The position numbers and the translations under genes were made by a program. From contig MU619238.1 in the NCBI GenBank assembly GCA_025201805.1, forward strand, positions 290,848 through 354,847: 64,000 nt of DNA, in the 5' to 3' direction. Under the pieces are notes generated by a model. It worked only from the letters and a program-made list of their open reading frames with translations. It was not told where the DNA came from and searched no databases. The stretch is from Parasitella parasitica (taxonomy: Eukaryota > Mucoromycota > Mucoromycetes > Mucorales > Mucoraceae). Positions within the stretch are counted from its first letter, which is position 1; each line of letters opens with the position of its first letter. Positions 44,354 through 55,340 of this stretch are shown in pieces.

Positions 44354-46009
44354 TCACTATTTAACCATTGTACTATACCTGTCTAATTTGTATTAAAAGA
44401 ATGCGCATATATCTCTTCTTTTTTTTGTGTGATCTAATTCTCTTCCGATGGACAGCGCTTCATCACTGGAGGAGTGCTCCCTTGTAAAGCAATACCGTTC
44501 AGAAGGAAACAATTTCAAGTCAATCTCTTGGATACTTCTTTTTCTCTCCCCAGCCATCTCTATTATTAAGAGGAACTCACTATGGTCCTTGATCGATTTG
44601 GTGTTGTTTCACTATAAACAGTCCAGAAGTGGTTTGTGGGATTTAGCTATGCAATTTTACAGCAACTCTCCAGTGTAAAGATATCTACAGTGTATATACC
44701 ATATCTTGAGCAGGGTAATAAATTTTACCGCATGTATTCTCCTTGAAATGCATACTTGAGTGTCACTATTGACATGAGAAAAATCAACTACTAATTTTGA
44801 AAGCTGAAAGGCATATTGGCCCACATCAGACTACCTCAGGTCGATCGTACCAAAATCTACAAGGGTTCTAGCTCATTGTGAGTTTAACAAGACTTGTAAA
44901 ACACCTCAAGTTTATTCAAAATAGCACTTGACCAAGCTCAAAAATATACTTGGCTTGGGGGAAATTTCACTTGTCTAGCCCAAGTGCATTTAAACAGGTT
45001 AATGCTTTCTAGACTTACCTCAAGCTTAAGCACACTTCAAGTCATCATCATGTGGTTGTACAGCTATCACATGTAAATAGGTGTATCATAATAATCTGCA
45101 TGATTTTTTTTTTCTTTTTTTTTTTTTTGGTGTGCAAATATTGTGCATTGTCACTATGAGAGAATTGATCCATTGGATGTTAAAAGGTACCCGGTTCACT
45201 ATATTTGCATTATTTCTGAACAATCCGGCGTATGGCGTTACATTCATGCAATTTCTTATCATGCGCGGGTAGTAATTTTGCTCTGAAAAGATTTGAATTA
45301 CTGAAATCGACTCAAGATCATTCTTGGAGCTCACGCAGAATTAATGTTCTTTATTACAATATGCCTCAAGTTTCCTTTGCTTTCTGTAGACTATTTATTA
45401 TCGTTTTTCGTATATTTTTATTTCTACGATGAGATTATGGGTTAATTACTTTATTTGTATACGAGTGGTATAAAAGAGCTCATAAATTTACAAAAGATAC
45501 ATGGTGCAACAGGCTCAACATGAATATGATGACTGCATGAATTGATGTAATGCTTTGATTTTGTTTCAAAATCGTATGCTTGTTTTGTTTACTTTTCTGA
45601 CCTTGTGCCTTTATCTTGCGAAAATATCGACCTATGAAAAACATTCTCGATATCATCTTTGTGAAAGCGATCCATCTAGCCCCAAAAAATACAATTCATG
45701 GGAACGAATTCGCAGCAATCGCCCACTTTTTGAAAAACTAAAAAAGTGTTTTATTAGAAATTTAAAGCAACAAATTTTTTTGAAAATAATTATGCAAATG
45801 GAGATACTGTCAAGGATCAAATTGGTGCTACTCGCGTGTTGCAGAAATGCCTGGCTATGGAGAAAGTAAGGAAAAACGATGAAATCGATAATCCAAATCA
45901 GGGGCTTCCGGGTACCCGCACCATAAAACAGTATATAAAGAAAGAGCATTTGAGTGATTCTTCCTCTCTTTGTCAAATAAAGTAGAACTTTTTCCTGCTT
46001 GCAGAACAG
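44354..46009. other. gene-poor AT-rich region
   Basis: No supported gene. At 44870-45035 short CTTGA/CAAGT words recur in both orientations (CTTGACC, CTTGGCTTGGG, CTTGTCTAGCCCAAG, CTCAAGCTTAAG), suggesting a decayed palindromic repeat. A coding-looking but unsupported frame runs at about 45790-45960. Confidence 0.4.
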
Positions 46010-46800
46010 CTCCATTCATCTTGGTACGAGACGCGTAAAGAAATTCTCGTCGTTGATGACAGTCAAGACATGGTAGTCCTTTTGCTTCAGGGAAAGCGCT
46101 GCTGGCTGCTCTGCGCGCCGCTTGACCAACTCAAACACAACGCCTCAATATCTGTCAATCAAGGTAAAATGCTTCACATGTATTCAACGGTTATCTAAAG
46201 CTGACACATTTTTATTTAGGATGTTTTGTTTCTACAGCTCATACATGATTATCAAGCTAACTGCCTTCTATTGTCATCAAGGTACTATACTTCACATGCG
46301 TAAAACTAAAATCCAAGCCTAACAAATTTTACTCAGGGTGCTTCTACTGCTTGTTCCTATTGTCAAGCTGACTGTACTACTACTTCCTGACCATGATTTT
46401 CAAGGATGAATCTACAGCAAAATCATCAAGTTCAGACTGAGCCTGCTGCTGCGAAGTCGAGGCACGTTCTTACAAGTTCTTTACTGTTCATGCATGGTTG
46501 TTCAGCTGATTGCATCAATCGTTATCTGGCTGTTTGCCTGCTCTTGCCAGAACGATGTCCAAGAATGGGTTTACATTCAAGTTATCAAAACCAAGATTGA
46601 AGTTGCTACAAATTCAAGTTTCATCGCTACTATTCACACATGCTGTCGGTTGGCTGGCCACTACTTTCTCAATTACGGTGCAAGTGTGAATCCACAGCAA
46701 AGTCGTCAGGTCTACATTGCCTACTCAAAGGCCAAAATTAAGACTAAACTTTATCTTTGCTGCATTCATCTAATTCATCTACATACCCATATATCTTGAC
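46010..46800 (+). pseudogene. possible degenerate gene with duplicated exons
   Basis: A TATA-like sequence (AGTATATAAAG, about 45930) is followed by intron-like intervals (TCAAG|gtaaaa...tttag and TCAAG|gtacta...ctcag). The two 'exons' that follow resemble each other (TTCTACAGCTC...ATCAAGCTAACTG versus TTCTACTGCTT...GTCAAGCTGACTG). Poly(A)-type signals lie at 46820-46840. No long frame survives; one frame gives the Cys-rich end ACSYCQADCTTTS. It may be a broken small secreted protein gene. Confidence 0.3.
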
Positions 46801-47323
46801 ATTTCTTTTCATTATTTCAAACAATAAACTTTTAAATAAAAATATCATACTATATTTTTCAAAGCAATTTTTTTTTTCCATAGTGCCAATTTATAAAACA
46901 AGTAATGAACTCATTTAGGTGATAATGTACAGTATGTAGGTCTGCTGAAGTAAAGTTGAGCCAGATTAAGAGCAATAATTGGACTAGCTTATTAAGTGAA
47001 GCAATAAGTCCAGTTAAACACAATTTAGGGTTGATTAAGCCGGCTCAGTTTATCTGTCATAAAGTTACTCAAAAGTAAACCAAGTGTATAAATTTTAGAA
47101 AAGATCCTCCGGGAAAATTTTATCAATGCAAAGCATATTGATCTATGACGATTAATATTAAGATAAAAGTAAGCAAGCGATCATCTTTGTTTTTAGGGCC
47201 ATATTTAGTACTAATAACTTTATTTGGAAATGATATCATGGTGATGAAGGGTGTTTTTCGAGCTTTGAATACGAATATAAAAGAAAAGAGCAAACGAGTG
47301 TTTATTCAAACTAATTAACAACC
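46801..47323. other. upstream region of the tandem-repeat protein gene
   Basis: AT-rich, no gene seen; GAATATAAAAGAAAAG at about 47271-47286 could be the TATA region of the next gene. Confidence 0.4.
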
Positions 47324-49241
47324 ATGTATCCTAATCAAAACACTACTCCAATGCCTGAATCAATGCCTGAATCTATGCCAAGGTCTATGCCTGGGTCCAT
47401 GCCTGGGTCTATGCCTGGGTCTATGCCTGAAGACATCCCTGAAAATAACCGCACAGCAGCCACCGATACAGTTAACGCTGGTGGCTTTAATCAGAGTCAG
47501 TCTGCATCTCTTAACCATGGAGTTACCACAGAGAATATTTACAAAGGTACGTAAGCTTCATTAAATAAGGGCGAGCGCAGCTGCAGCCAGAATGTATAAG
47601 GCTGCTGGTTCAAACTGATGCAAACCCTTTTTTTTTTTTTTTTTCAAATTCAGGGGATTACGGAACCAACGGCAGTAATGATCATCAAAACAACAAGCGT
47701 AATGGTACTCTTGCCACTGGTGCAGCTGGTCTTGCTGACCATGAATCTAACAAGCATCACAATATTCGACGCGAGCTCGGCAATAGTCATTATAACGGTA
47801 TTCAACCTACCCATCACGGCGATGGTATCAACAGCAAGCCTCTTGAATCTAAAATCGGTAATTGTTTGGTAATCATCATTGCTGCCGCAAAATACTTATT
47901 AATGCTTTTATTAAGGGCCTTTAAACGACAAACGTTGCCTTGACAAGGAAGATGCTACTGGCTGTGTTGGCCATGAGTTGAATGGTCATCATAATGGACA
48001 GTCTGACCTTGTAGATAGCAATCACAGCAATTCTTTTCATCCTGCATACAACAACGTTAGCCATTCTTCCAATGGCACTGATCATCATTACAAGCGTGAT
48101 GCTGCCGGTGCTGCCGGTGCTGCTGGGATCGCTGGCCATGAGTTAGAGAAGCACCACGATAGACAACTTGGCCTTGACAATCATCATGCTGATCCTGGCA
48201 ATCCTTTTTCATCTGTCTCTAATAACGTCAACAATTCTTCCAATAACACTGATCATCATTACAAGCGTGATGCTGCTGGTGCTGCCGGTGCTGCTGGGAT
48301 TGCTGGCCANNNNNNNNNNNNNNNNNNNNNNNNNNNNNNNNNNNNNNNNNNNNNNNNNNNNNNNNNNNNNNNNNNNNNNNNNNNNNNNNNNNNNNNNNNN
48401 NNNNNNNNNNNNNNNNNNNNNNNNNNNNNNNNNNNNNNNNNNNNNNNNNNNNNNNNNNNNNNNNNNNNNNNNNNNNNNNNNNNNNNNNNNNNNNNNNNNN
48501 NNNNNNNNNNNNNNNNNNNNNNNNNNNNNNNNNNNNNNNNNNNNNNNNNNNNNNNNNNNNNNNNNNNNNNNNNNNNNNNNNNNNNNNNNNNNNNNNNNNN
48601 NNNNNNNNNNNNNNNNNNNNNNNNNNNNNNNNNNNNNNNNNNNNNNNNNNNNNNNNNNNNNNNNNNNNNNNNNNNNNNNNNNNNNNNNNNNNNNNNNNNN
48701 NNNNNNNNNNNNNNNNNNNNNNNNNNNNNNNNNNNNNNNNNNNNNNNNNNNNNNNNNNNNNNNNNNNNNNNNNNNNNNNNNNNNNNNNNACACTGATCAT
48801 CATTACAAGCGTGATGCTGCTGGTGCTGCCGGTGCTGCTGGGATTGCTGGCCACGAGTTAAAGAAGCATCACGACAAGCAACCCGGTCTTGCCACTCATC
48901 ATGCTGGTACTGGCAATCTTCTTTCTTCTGTCTCTTCCAACAACATTAACCAATCTTCCAATGGCACTGACCACCATTACATGCGTGATGCTGCTGGTGT
49001 TACTGGTAATGAAATGCAAGAGCATCTTGCTGAAAAGAGTAATACACCCTCTGGTCAGACGCCTATCTCAAACAAATCATCGGCTAGTAGCTCCTCTAAA
49101 AAGAAGGGAGCTGCAGTACATAACAAACCTTCGAATACTGGTGGCGATGCCCATCATATTGCTGAACAGCCTCCCTTGGGATTGGGTGGACTTACTGGTA
49201 AACAACCTGTGGGGGAAGTCAATTTCCACAAGCTCTCTTAA
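47324..49241 (+). CDS. His/Gly/Ala-rich tandem-repeat protein (gap inside)
   Basis: Exons 47324-47546, 47654-47857 and 47916-49241. The N-terminus has Met-Pro-x-Ser repeats (PESMPESM, PGSMPGSM). The body has repeats of 57-58 residues (171-174 bp) containing TDHHYKRDAAGAAGAAGIAG and HELEKHHDR, with AAGIAG glycine-zipper-like pieces. The C-terminus is Ser/Lys-rich and ends GLGGLTGKQPVGEVNFHKLS. There is no signal peptide. Composition (His, Gly, Ala, Asn, charged; very hydrophilic) suggests a hydrophilin or stress-protection protein, but this is inference. A 480-bp gap interrupts the repeats and the frame on its two sides differs, so neither gap length nor repeat number is reliable. Confidence 0.7.
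48310..48789. other. assembly gap (480 N) within tandem repeats
   Basis: N run flanked on both sides by copies of the same 171-174-bp repeat, a typical collapse point. Confidence 0.99.
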
Positions 49242-49418
49242 TATGTATAATCTGTGAATAACACTATAACATGTTGTGTACATAAACTACGTGTGTTTTG
49301 AATAAACAAGGAGTATATACCATATATATATATATATATGTGCACAAGAGATTTTTTTTTAATTGTATGAAATGTATACAACTTTGAGGTGGTATATGTG
49401 TGCTTAATTGTACGATGA

Positions 49419-50030
49419 TTAAAGTTCCTGGCTTGATTTGAACTCCCACCTTCCTTCATAAAAACCTTTGGCTGTATCTTTGATCAACGTGTCTTCTCGT
49501 TGGCCAACGTATACAGATTTGTCAAGAACACGCCTGCGCAAGTCTGCAATGCTTTCAGATGGAATGGGAGACTCGAGAAGTTCAGAGAGTTGCTCGGTGG
49601 CAAGTTCAAGATCTCTTTGATTGTCCTCGAATAACGCCTTGTGATTGGTTTTTTCCATGTAATAGGCAAAGACGTAGGACCATTTTAAAGTGTTTCTTGA
49701 CTGAACAATCATGTCTACAGCTCGTTTGAGGAATTGGACCTCAATCCAGGTCAGACTGCTTGTATTTTGCACTTGCAACATGGACTTTTCCGTTTTATTG
49801 TACAGTGCTTGATCCAGTGCTGCAGAGTTTTGATGGTTGGTATATCTGGTCCAATACTATTTTTTTGACAGGTTGAAAAAAAAAAAAAAAAATCACCTAT
49901 GGAACAACTTACATGTAAATAGCGCTCAATATTTGCCCTCTTTGTGGAAAGTCCCGGTGTATCTTCACGGTAACGGTTACAGTTGTAAGCTTGTCCACTG
50001 TGGTGTCTCCAAGAGCCTGCATACACAGCC

Positions 50031-50063
<33 letters not shown>

Positions 50064-51458
50064 CCAAATGGCTACCTACCCAAACAAACCCAGCAAAATT
50101 CATGTCGACATTGCTTGCACCACATATGATTGCATCCACCATTCTTTTCTATAGGTGATTGGCATTTGGGACAATCTTTTGTATGGCTGGAGATCCACGT
50201 TGCTGTCGCTGAATCCTCCTCCTTTTTCCGCCACCAATCTTTCGCCATGGAACAGCTTGCAGGCTACATGTGGCATGAGGATGACTGACTTTTTTTTTTG
50301 CTCCCCTCAGAGTAAAACGTCTTACCTGATGGTTGTTGAAATCACATCCAAAGCACATTACATGGCCACAGTCGCATGTAACAGTGGGTACAATGGTATC
50401 AAGAGAATTTTTTGAAATGTCACATTCAATTGCGTATTTGCAATCAGGAGCAATGCACCACTTTAAATTGGGATTGTCCCGCACGTAAACCTTGTCCAAC
50501 GACTCTTCATATCTGCATTGTGATCAGTTGTGGCGTGTTCATTTTAAAGCGTATAAACATTACCTAATATACGTGCGCTGATCCAACACAATGCTCAAAG
50601 TCGTTTGATCCACGAGTACTTTGCATCCTTCCTGGGGACATTGAATACACGTTGAATCGCCTTGTTTGACCTTTTCCGTCAAGTAGTGAGAGTAGCAGGC
50701 TATACAGAATAAATGACCACAGGCAAGACTAGCTGTTTCCAAGCCAGGTTCGTTATTGCAGCAGATCTCGCATTCAAAAGATATATCAGGATCTTTATTA
50801 TGGCAATCGACAAAAGTGGGAGATACATCAAGTCCGGCTTCTTCAAGCACTTTATCAGGGGTTTCAATGTATTTTTCAATCAAAGTTTCCTTGTTCCATT
50901 TGAAATAGTGCAGCAATATTGTCGAAAATTGATTGGAAATAGCTGATTGCCAAGAGTGTTGACAAAGCGTATTAAAAGTATGCACTAAAAAGTATCTTAC
51001 CTAGCAAAGATGACACCTGCTCGATGGTACTGGCTTGCATGATCCTCAACTTGTCAGCATCTCTGGAAGCAAATGTTATCTTGTACTTGACATCTTCTGG
51101 TCTATCAAAGTAGCTGTCATCCATGTCGTCCTCACTCTGTGCGCTATCTCCATTGAAAATGTCGTCGAAATCATCTGGCCGCAGTAAGGAGTAATTTAGC
51201 TCAGACTAATGATATGCAAAAAAATAGAATAGCCTACCAGAATGAAAGGAAGCATTGTTTTCCGTCGAGTTGTAAGTTGCCTCCTCCTCGGTAGGGTCGA
51301 TCTCCATATCATCGTCAGAACTAAAAACCAGCTTTTACATCGAATATAATACACGCAGAAGCAAGCATAAATGACGATGGTTCGTTTAATTATTTCAGGG
51401 CGTTTTTAGAAAGCTCTTACCTGAGCAGGGGTTTCGGCTGAAGATCCCAAATGACCAT
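49419..51458 (-). CDS. Ariadne-type RBR E3 ubiquitin ligase
   Basis: Eight exons (51421-51458, 51238-51320, 51001-51174, 50564-50942, 50326-50512, 50080-50263, 49913-50016, 49419-49856) encode 528 aa. An acidic N-terminus and a UBA-like segment ([19 protein letters not shown]) precede RING1 ([10 protein letters not shown]...CGHLFCIAC), the IBR and RING2. RING2 reads [19 protein letters not shown], where the Cys of GGCNHM is the catalytic thioester Cys of RBR ligases. The C-terminal Ariadne helices ([20 protein letters not shown]) complete the ARIH1 architecture. Such ligases work with UbcH7-type E2s and neddylated cullins. I chose the ATG at 51458 because the one 7 bp upstream does not splice in frame. 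The intron at 50943-51000 was chosen over an apparent 16-bp one. Confidence 0.93.
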
Positions 51459-51872
51459 GCGACATTTTAATGATAACAAGGCTTAATGAAAGTAAGAAGA
51501 ACAAGGGAATCGATGAATGAGTGAAAAAAAAAAAAAAAAAAAAAACCAGGTCTTGATTTATCTAACAGCGAGAGCAAAGCCGTGAATGAAATAGCTTCAA
51601 AGCAACACAAGACAGTCATCTCGCATTGTGCGAAATCAACTTGTCAATATACCTTCAAATGTCTATGAAGTCAGGAATTGTGTGTGTGTGAAAGCAGCAT
51701 TAACAAGCAGACAGGGCTCAAGCCTTGTAGCGAGAAATGCTGCCTTGCACGATGATATCAATAACAGCGATTTATTATTATGTATATAGTAGCCTTTCCT
51801 TCCAAATCTTGTGCCATTCATATATAATTTTTTTTTTTTAATCACTCAATAGTTTACAATATACTTTTTGGA
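51459..51872. other. intergenic with poly(A) tract
   Basis: Holds a run of about 20 A at 51525-51544. No supported gene. Confidence 0.5.
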
Positions 51873-53146
51873 TTAAATTTCGAGTCCTGCAGCCGTAGAG
51901 TCGTCGATATGTCTTAGTTTGAGAAACACATCGCAGCCGAAACCCCACATGGATACCAGAGTAAGCGAGCCGCCGAAATAACGGGCATACATTCTTGCCA
52001 ACGGCAAACCAAACCCTAAACCTGCCAGTGGACCTCCAACGCCACTCTGCATCGCCATTTCTGTGATATTTCGAAATATGTTGGACGGATCGTTTTCAGC
52101 GTCTTCCTTTGCCTTGGATACGGTCGTGTAGGAATACTCAAACACTTTGTGCAGATCTTCATCGCTGATGCCGTTTCCCTGATCGCGAATTCGGATTGAG
52201 ACGTCCTCATGGCCTTGGCTGATTGTAATTTGAATAGGCGGCAATGCTGTAGTCCTTCCCATCTTTTTGTGGTGCTCTACCGTTGCTCTGTAAGAGTTCT
52301 TTAGTAGCTCCGTCAAGATATACTCCAAGTGAACAGGCACGTAGGTGAATTTGGTGTTTGTATGGCCGTCAATGATCGCCTCTGGACTTTGGCCATAGTT
52401 GAATTCACACAGTTCAGCAACGAAATCTGAGCAGGATTTGATCAGCTGGTCAGGTCTGATTTGAGTGTCAATAATGCCAACCAAGCCGTCCGTTTGAATG
52501 TCCTTTTGATGCATCAATGCAATAGCTTGTTCCGCAATAAGACGAATACCAATCCGTGCTTGGATCATGTCGTCTAAAAATCTAGCCATATCTTGCGAAT
52601 TCATGTATTGCTTGCATTCCAGGAAGCCTGCAGCGCTGAGCGATCAGTATACAATGGCGAGCTTTTGCGTAATGCAGTGTTTTTTTTTTACATACCTCTT
52701 GCAAGAGTGGGGATATTGTCACTATGACGTTCAACGAAATCCTTTAGCTTCTCAATGAATTCAATGTCGTCTTTGGGGGCGTCGGGAAGAGCGTAATTTA
52801 CCAGTGATTCGAAGGAATCGTAATACAAACTATAAATTTCTTTTATATGAGGATTTGTACCAACGATGAAGGGTAAACTTTGAAAAGCTCTTACGCGTCT
52901 GGCTAAACGCACTGGTAGTTCAGTTCGTGCATACTGTGTACAGGCCTGTAAACTTTCGTTTGACAATGGCGGACGACCAAAGCCAGCCAGTTTACCCAGA
53001 GTAACAGGATTGACTTGCTTGCCGGCAAAGCTGGCGATTTTATCATCGTAAAATGCGTGCGAGTGGGGTCTTTCAATCGCCTTGGAAGCAACAAGACGGA
53101 CATGCTTGGTTTTATGTAGACGGGGAATTTGGGCGAAACGAAGCAT
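51873..53146 (-). CDS. mitochondrial PDK/BCKDK-type protein kinase
   Basis: Two exons (52696-53146, 51873-52627; intron 68 bp) encode 401 aa. A basic N-terminus (MLRFAQIPRLHKTKHVRLV) looks like a mitochondrial presequence. The helical bundle domain (PLSNESLQACTQYARTELPV, ECKQYMNSQDMARFLDDM) is followed by a GHKL ATPase domain: N box ELLKNSYRATVE, G1 DQGNGIS, G2 GLGFGLPLARMYARYFGG. These kinases phosphorylate and inactivate the E1 subunit of pyruvate or branched-chain ketoacid dehydrogenase in the matrix. Sequence alone does not tell me which complex is the target; fungal Pkp1 versus BCKDK remains open. Confidence 0.93.
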
Positions 53147-53331
53147 TTCTGAGGGAAAATAAAGTACAAGAAGAAAAAGGGTCAGAAAACAGGGAGAAAG
53201 GGTATATTTATTTACGGCATTTTATCGTGAGAAAAATAAAAGAATACAAGACTGATCAAAGTTTTGTTTATTTATGTGTCTATGTACTGATGCATGTGTA
53301 TGTATAAATTTGCAGCGTTGCTCGCAAGTGT

Positions 53332-55157
53332 CTATTTGCCGCCGTCTTGCTCTTCTTCCAACGAAGCAAAGCCATTTGCACTAAGCCAGGAAAACGATAT
53401 CACTAGCAAACTTGTGCAAATGACATCAATAATCGCAGTTCTAATGAATACGTTAGTGTTACGCTTCTTCAATCGTCTGGTTTTCGGAATACTTGCAAGT
53501 AGGGCAGAACGTAATTGTCAGGGTCATATTTGTATTTCCAGAGCCCCAGAGTCATGGATTTGCCCATCCTCAAAGCCGTAAATGTCTGTAAGTCTGCTCG
53601 TTAATATTTTACGGAGCCAACTTTAAAGCGCTTTCGTCATTACTTACGCAAATCACGGAGACGACAAAATAGGTCAATGCAAAGGAGAATGTGAAATCCA
53701 AATGCCCAATGTCCAAAAACCAAGCAATCGCCAAAAACAAAATCTGCACCGGTATATTCATCAGCAACAACGTTGACTCCACAACCTTGAATTGTTCCTG
53801 CACGCCTCTATGAAGGCAGGTGCTAATCCGCGAAGCATAAATCGACCCCAAATTGCCAGCTAAACCTGTAGTAGTCGTGCATGTACGAATTTAAGATGAG
53901 TGGAAAAGTCATGAATGCATAGACATTGTGTGTCTGTACCGCATAAAATTGGTGTCAACATGGCCAGCCCTTTAAACTTTTCAACATATCTTTCCAACAC
54001 AAGACCAGCACCGCTTGAAATCAACATGGCAACGATAATAGGTGTCCAGCCAGAAAATAACAAGCCTTTTACATGAGGGTTTTTCCATACCGATATCCCG
54101 CAAAATGGGATTGAGATGGACATGGTTAATAGTAGCCAGGTGCTTAAATTTGTTTCTAATAAAAAAAAAAAAAAGAAATAAACCAGATGAGGCGCGCAGA
54201 TGCTCTTTTTTTGAACTTACCCATATTAACTAGTAAAAGGTTTGCACATCCTGCCAAGATACCAAGTGTAACAACATCGCCTAGAGATGATGCCATAGGA
54301 CAAGCAATGTTGTCTGATATTATATACAAGTTAGACCAGACTGACATAGTGACATGTACACACAATATACTTGCCAGGATCAATCTTGAGAATCCGACTG
54401 ATGATAATCAATATACACATGAACAATCCCAGCACAAAGCTCGACACTGAAGCTGATACCATTGAACTTGCAATCACCAGCATACTTTCGCTGACTGTCA
54501 CTGCATCTTCAGGGTGCAATAATGCGCCCAAGAACACCGAGAATGAGCCTGCAACTGAGCCCGAAATAAGAGCTTGAACCTGGATCAGTGACATGTTGCC
54601 CCATACAAGTGCGTTTCTAGTTTCAGGATGATCTAGATCGCCCATGTTTGCAGACGTTGAGAATCTTGCAGCTAAATTCATCTCGAGATTGCCTTTTAAA
54701 TTCAACAGCACAGGTACCAAAATAAACAATTCTGACACCTGCGTAAACACCTGCCAATGCTAATGATTTCTCGGTTAAACACTGCAAAAAAAAAAAGCAT
54801 TGCACGGCATCATAGTTACTTGGTATATGTCCATCATCCATCCTGCTGCAATCAGTCCCACAACACAAATTAATAAAGATGGTAGCGCCTATTGTAATTT
54901 TAATGTTCCTTTTTCTTGGCTCTCTTGCAAAAATAGTAAAATAATATCCTCACCTGAGATGCAAGCTTGTTTCCGCTCGGTATAACCTGCTCTTTTTGCT
55001 GAGGTGCTCTGAAATGTATAAACGACGACGACGACGATGAAGCAGAGCGGGTGTGTCTACCGAGTCTTTTTTGCTGTCCTCCTGCTTGGAGATGGAAATC
55101 GCCTGGTGCTAACAGTTCTATTGCATCACTCTGTACAGGACTGTAGTTTGGTGGCAT
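53332..55157 (-). CDS. SLC41/MgtE-like magnesium transporter
   Basis: Eight exons (54954-55157, 54820-54888, 54375-54750, 54221-54313, 53940-54155, 53648-53865, 53497-53585, 53332-53440) encode 457 aa. After a hydrophilic N-terminus with a Ser run come about ten membrane segments. The two duplicated SLC41 signatures are present: ELFILVPVLLNLKGNLEMN with NLAARFSTSANMG, and LTPILCGLAGNLGSIYASR, each part of the Mg2+ pore. PMASSLGDVVTLGILA and DPDNYVLPYLTAIIDVICTS are the matching second-half motifs. No CBS domain is found, as in eukaryotic SLC41. Two introns (54314-54374 and 53441-53496) start with GC (GCAAGT), and only these keep the conserved motifs in frame. Confidence 0.93.
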
Positions 55158-55167
55158 ATCAGTGAGT

Positions 55168-55191
55168 TTTTATATATATATATATATATAT
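55168..55191. repeat. (TA)n microsatellite
   Basis: About 11 TA units in the short spacer between the SLC41 and tail-anchored-protein genes. Confidence 0.85.
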
Positions 55192-55340
55192 AGCAAAAGA
55201 AGAAGTGATGAATAAAAAAATAAAAAAATCTGGGTTTTCTCTTATTTTTAAAATGTTACAAAAGCGATCGTCAACAAAGCATGTCCGCGCCCGAGATCTC
55301 TTTATTGGTTGTAATAATGAGGATAAATACCAAATATAGC

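Noticed and set aside
48168-49241. Single long frame through the second N gap
   Set aside because: The frame before and after the gap differs, so continuity is an artefact of the gap length.
50985-51000. A 16-bp intron in the Ariadne gene
   Set aside because: Too short for a fungal intron; using the AG at 50943-50944 gives a normal 58-bp intron and restores the conserved helical segment.
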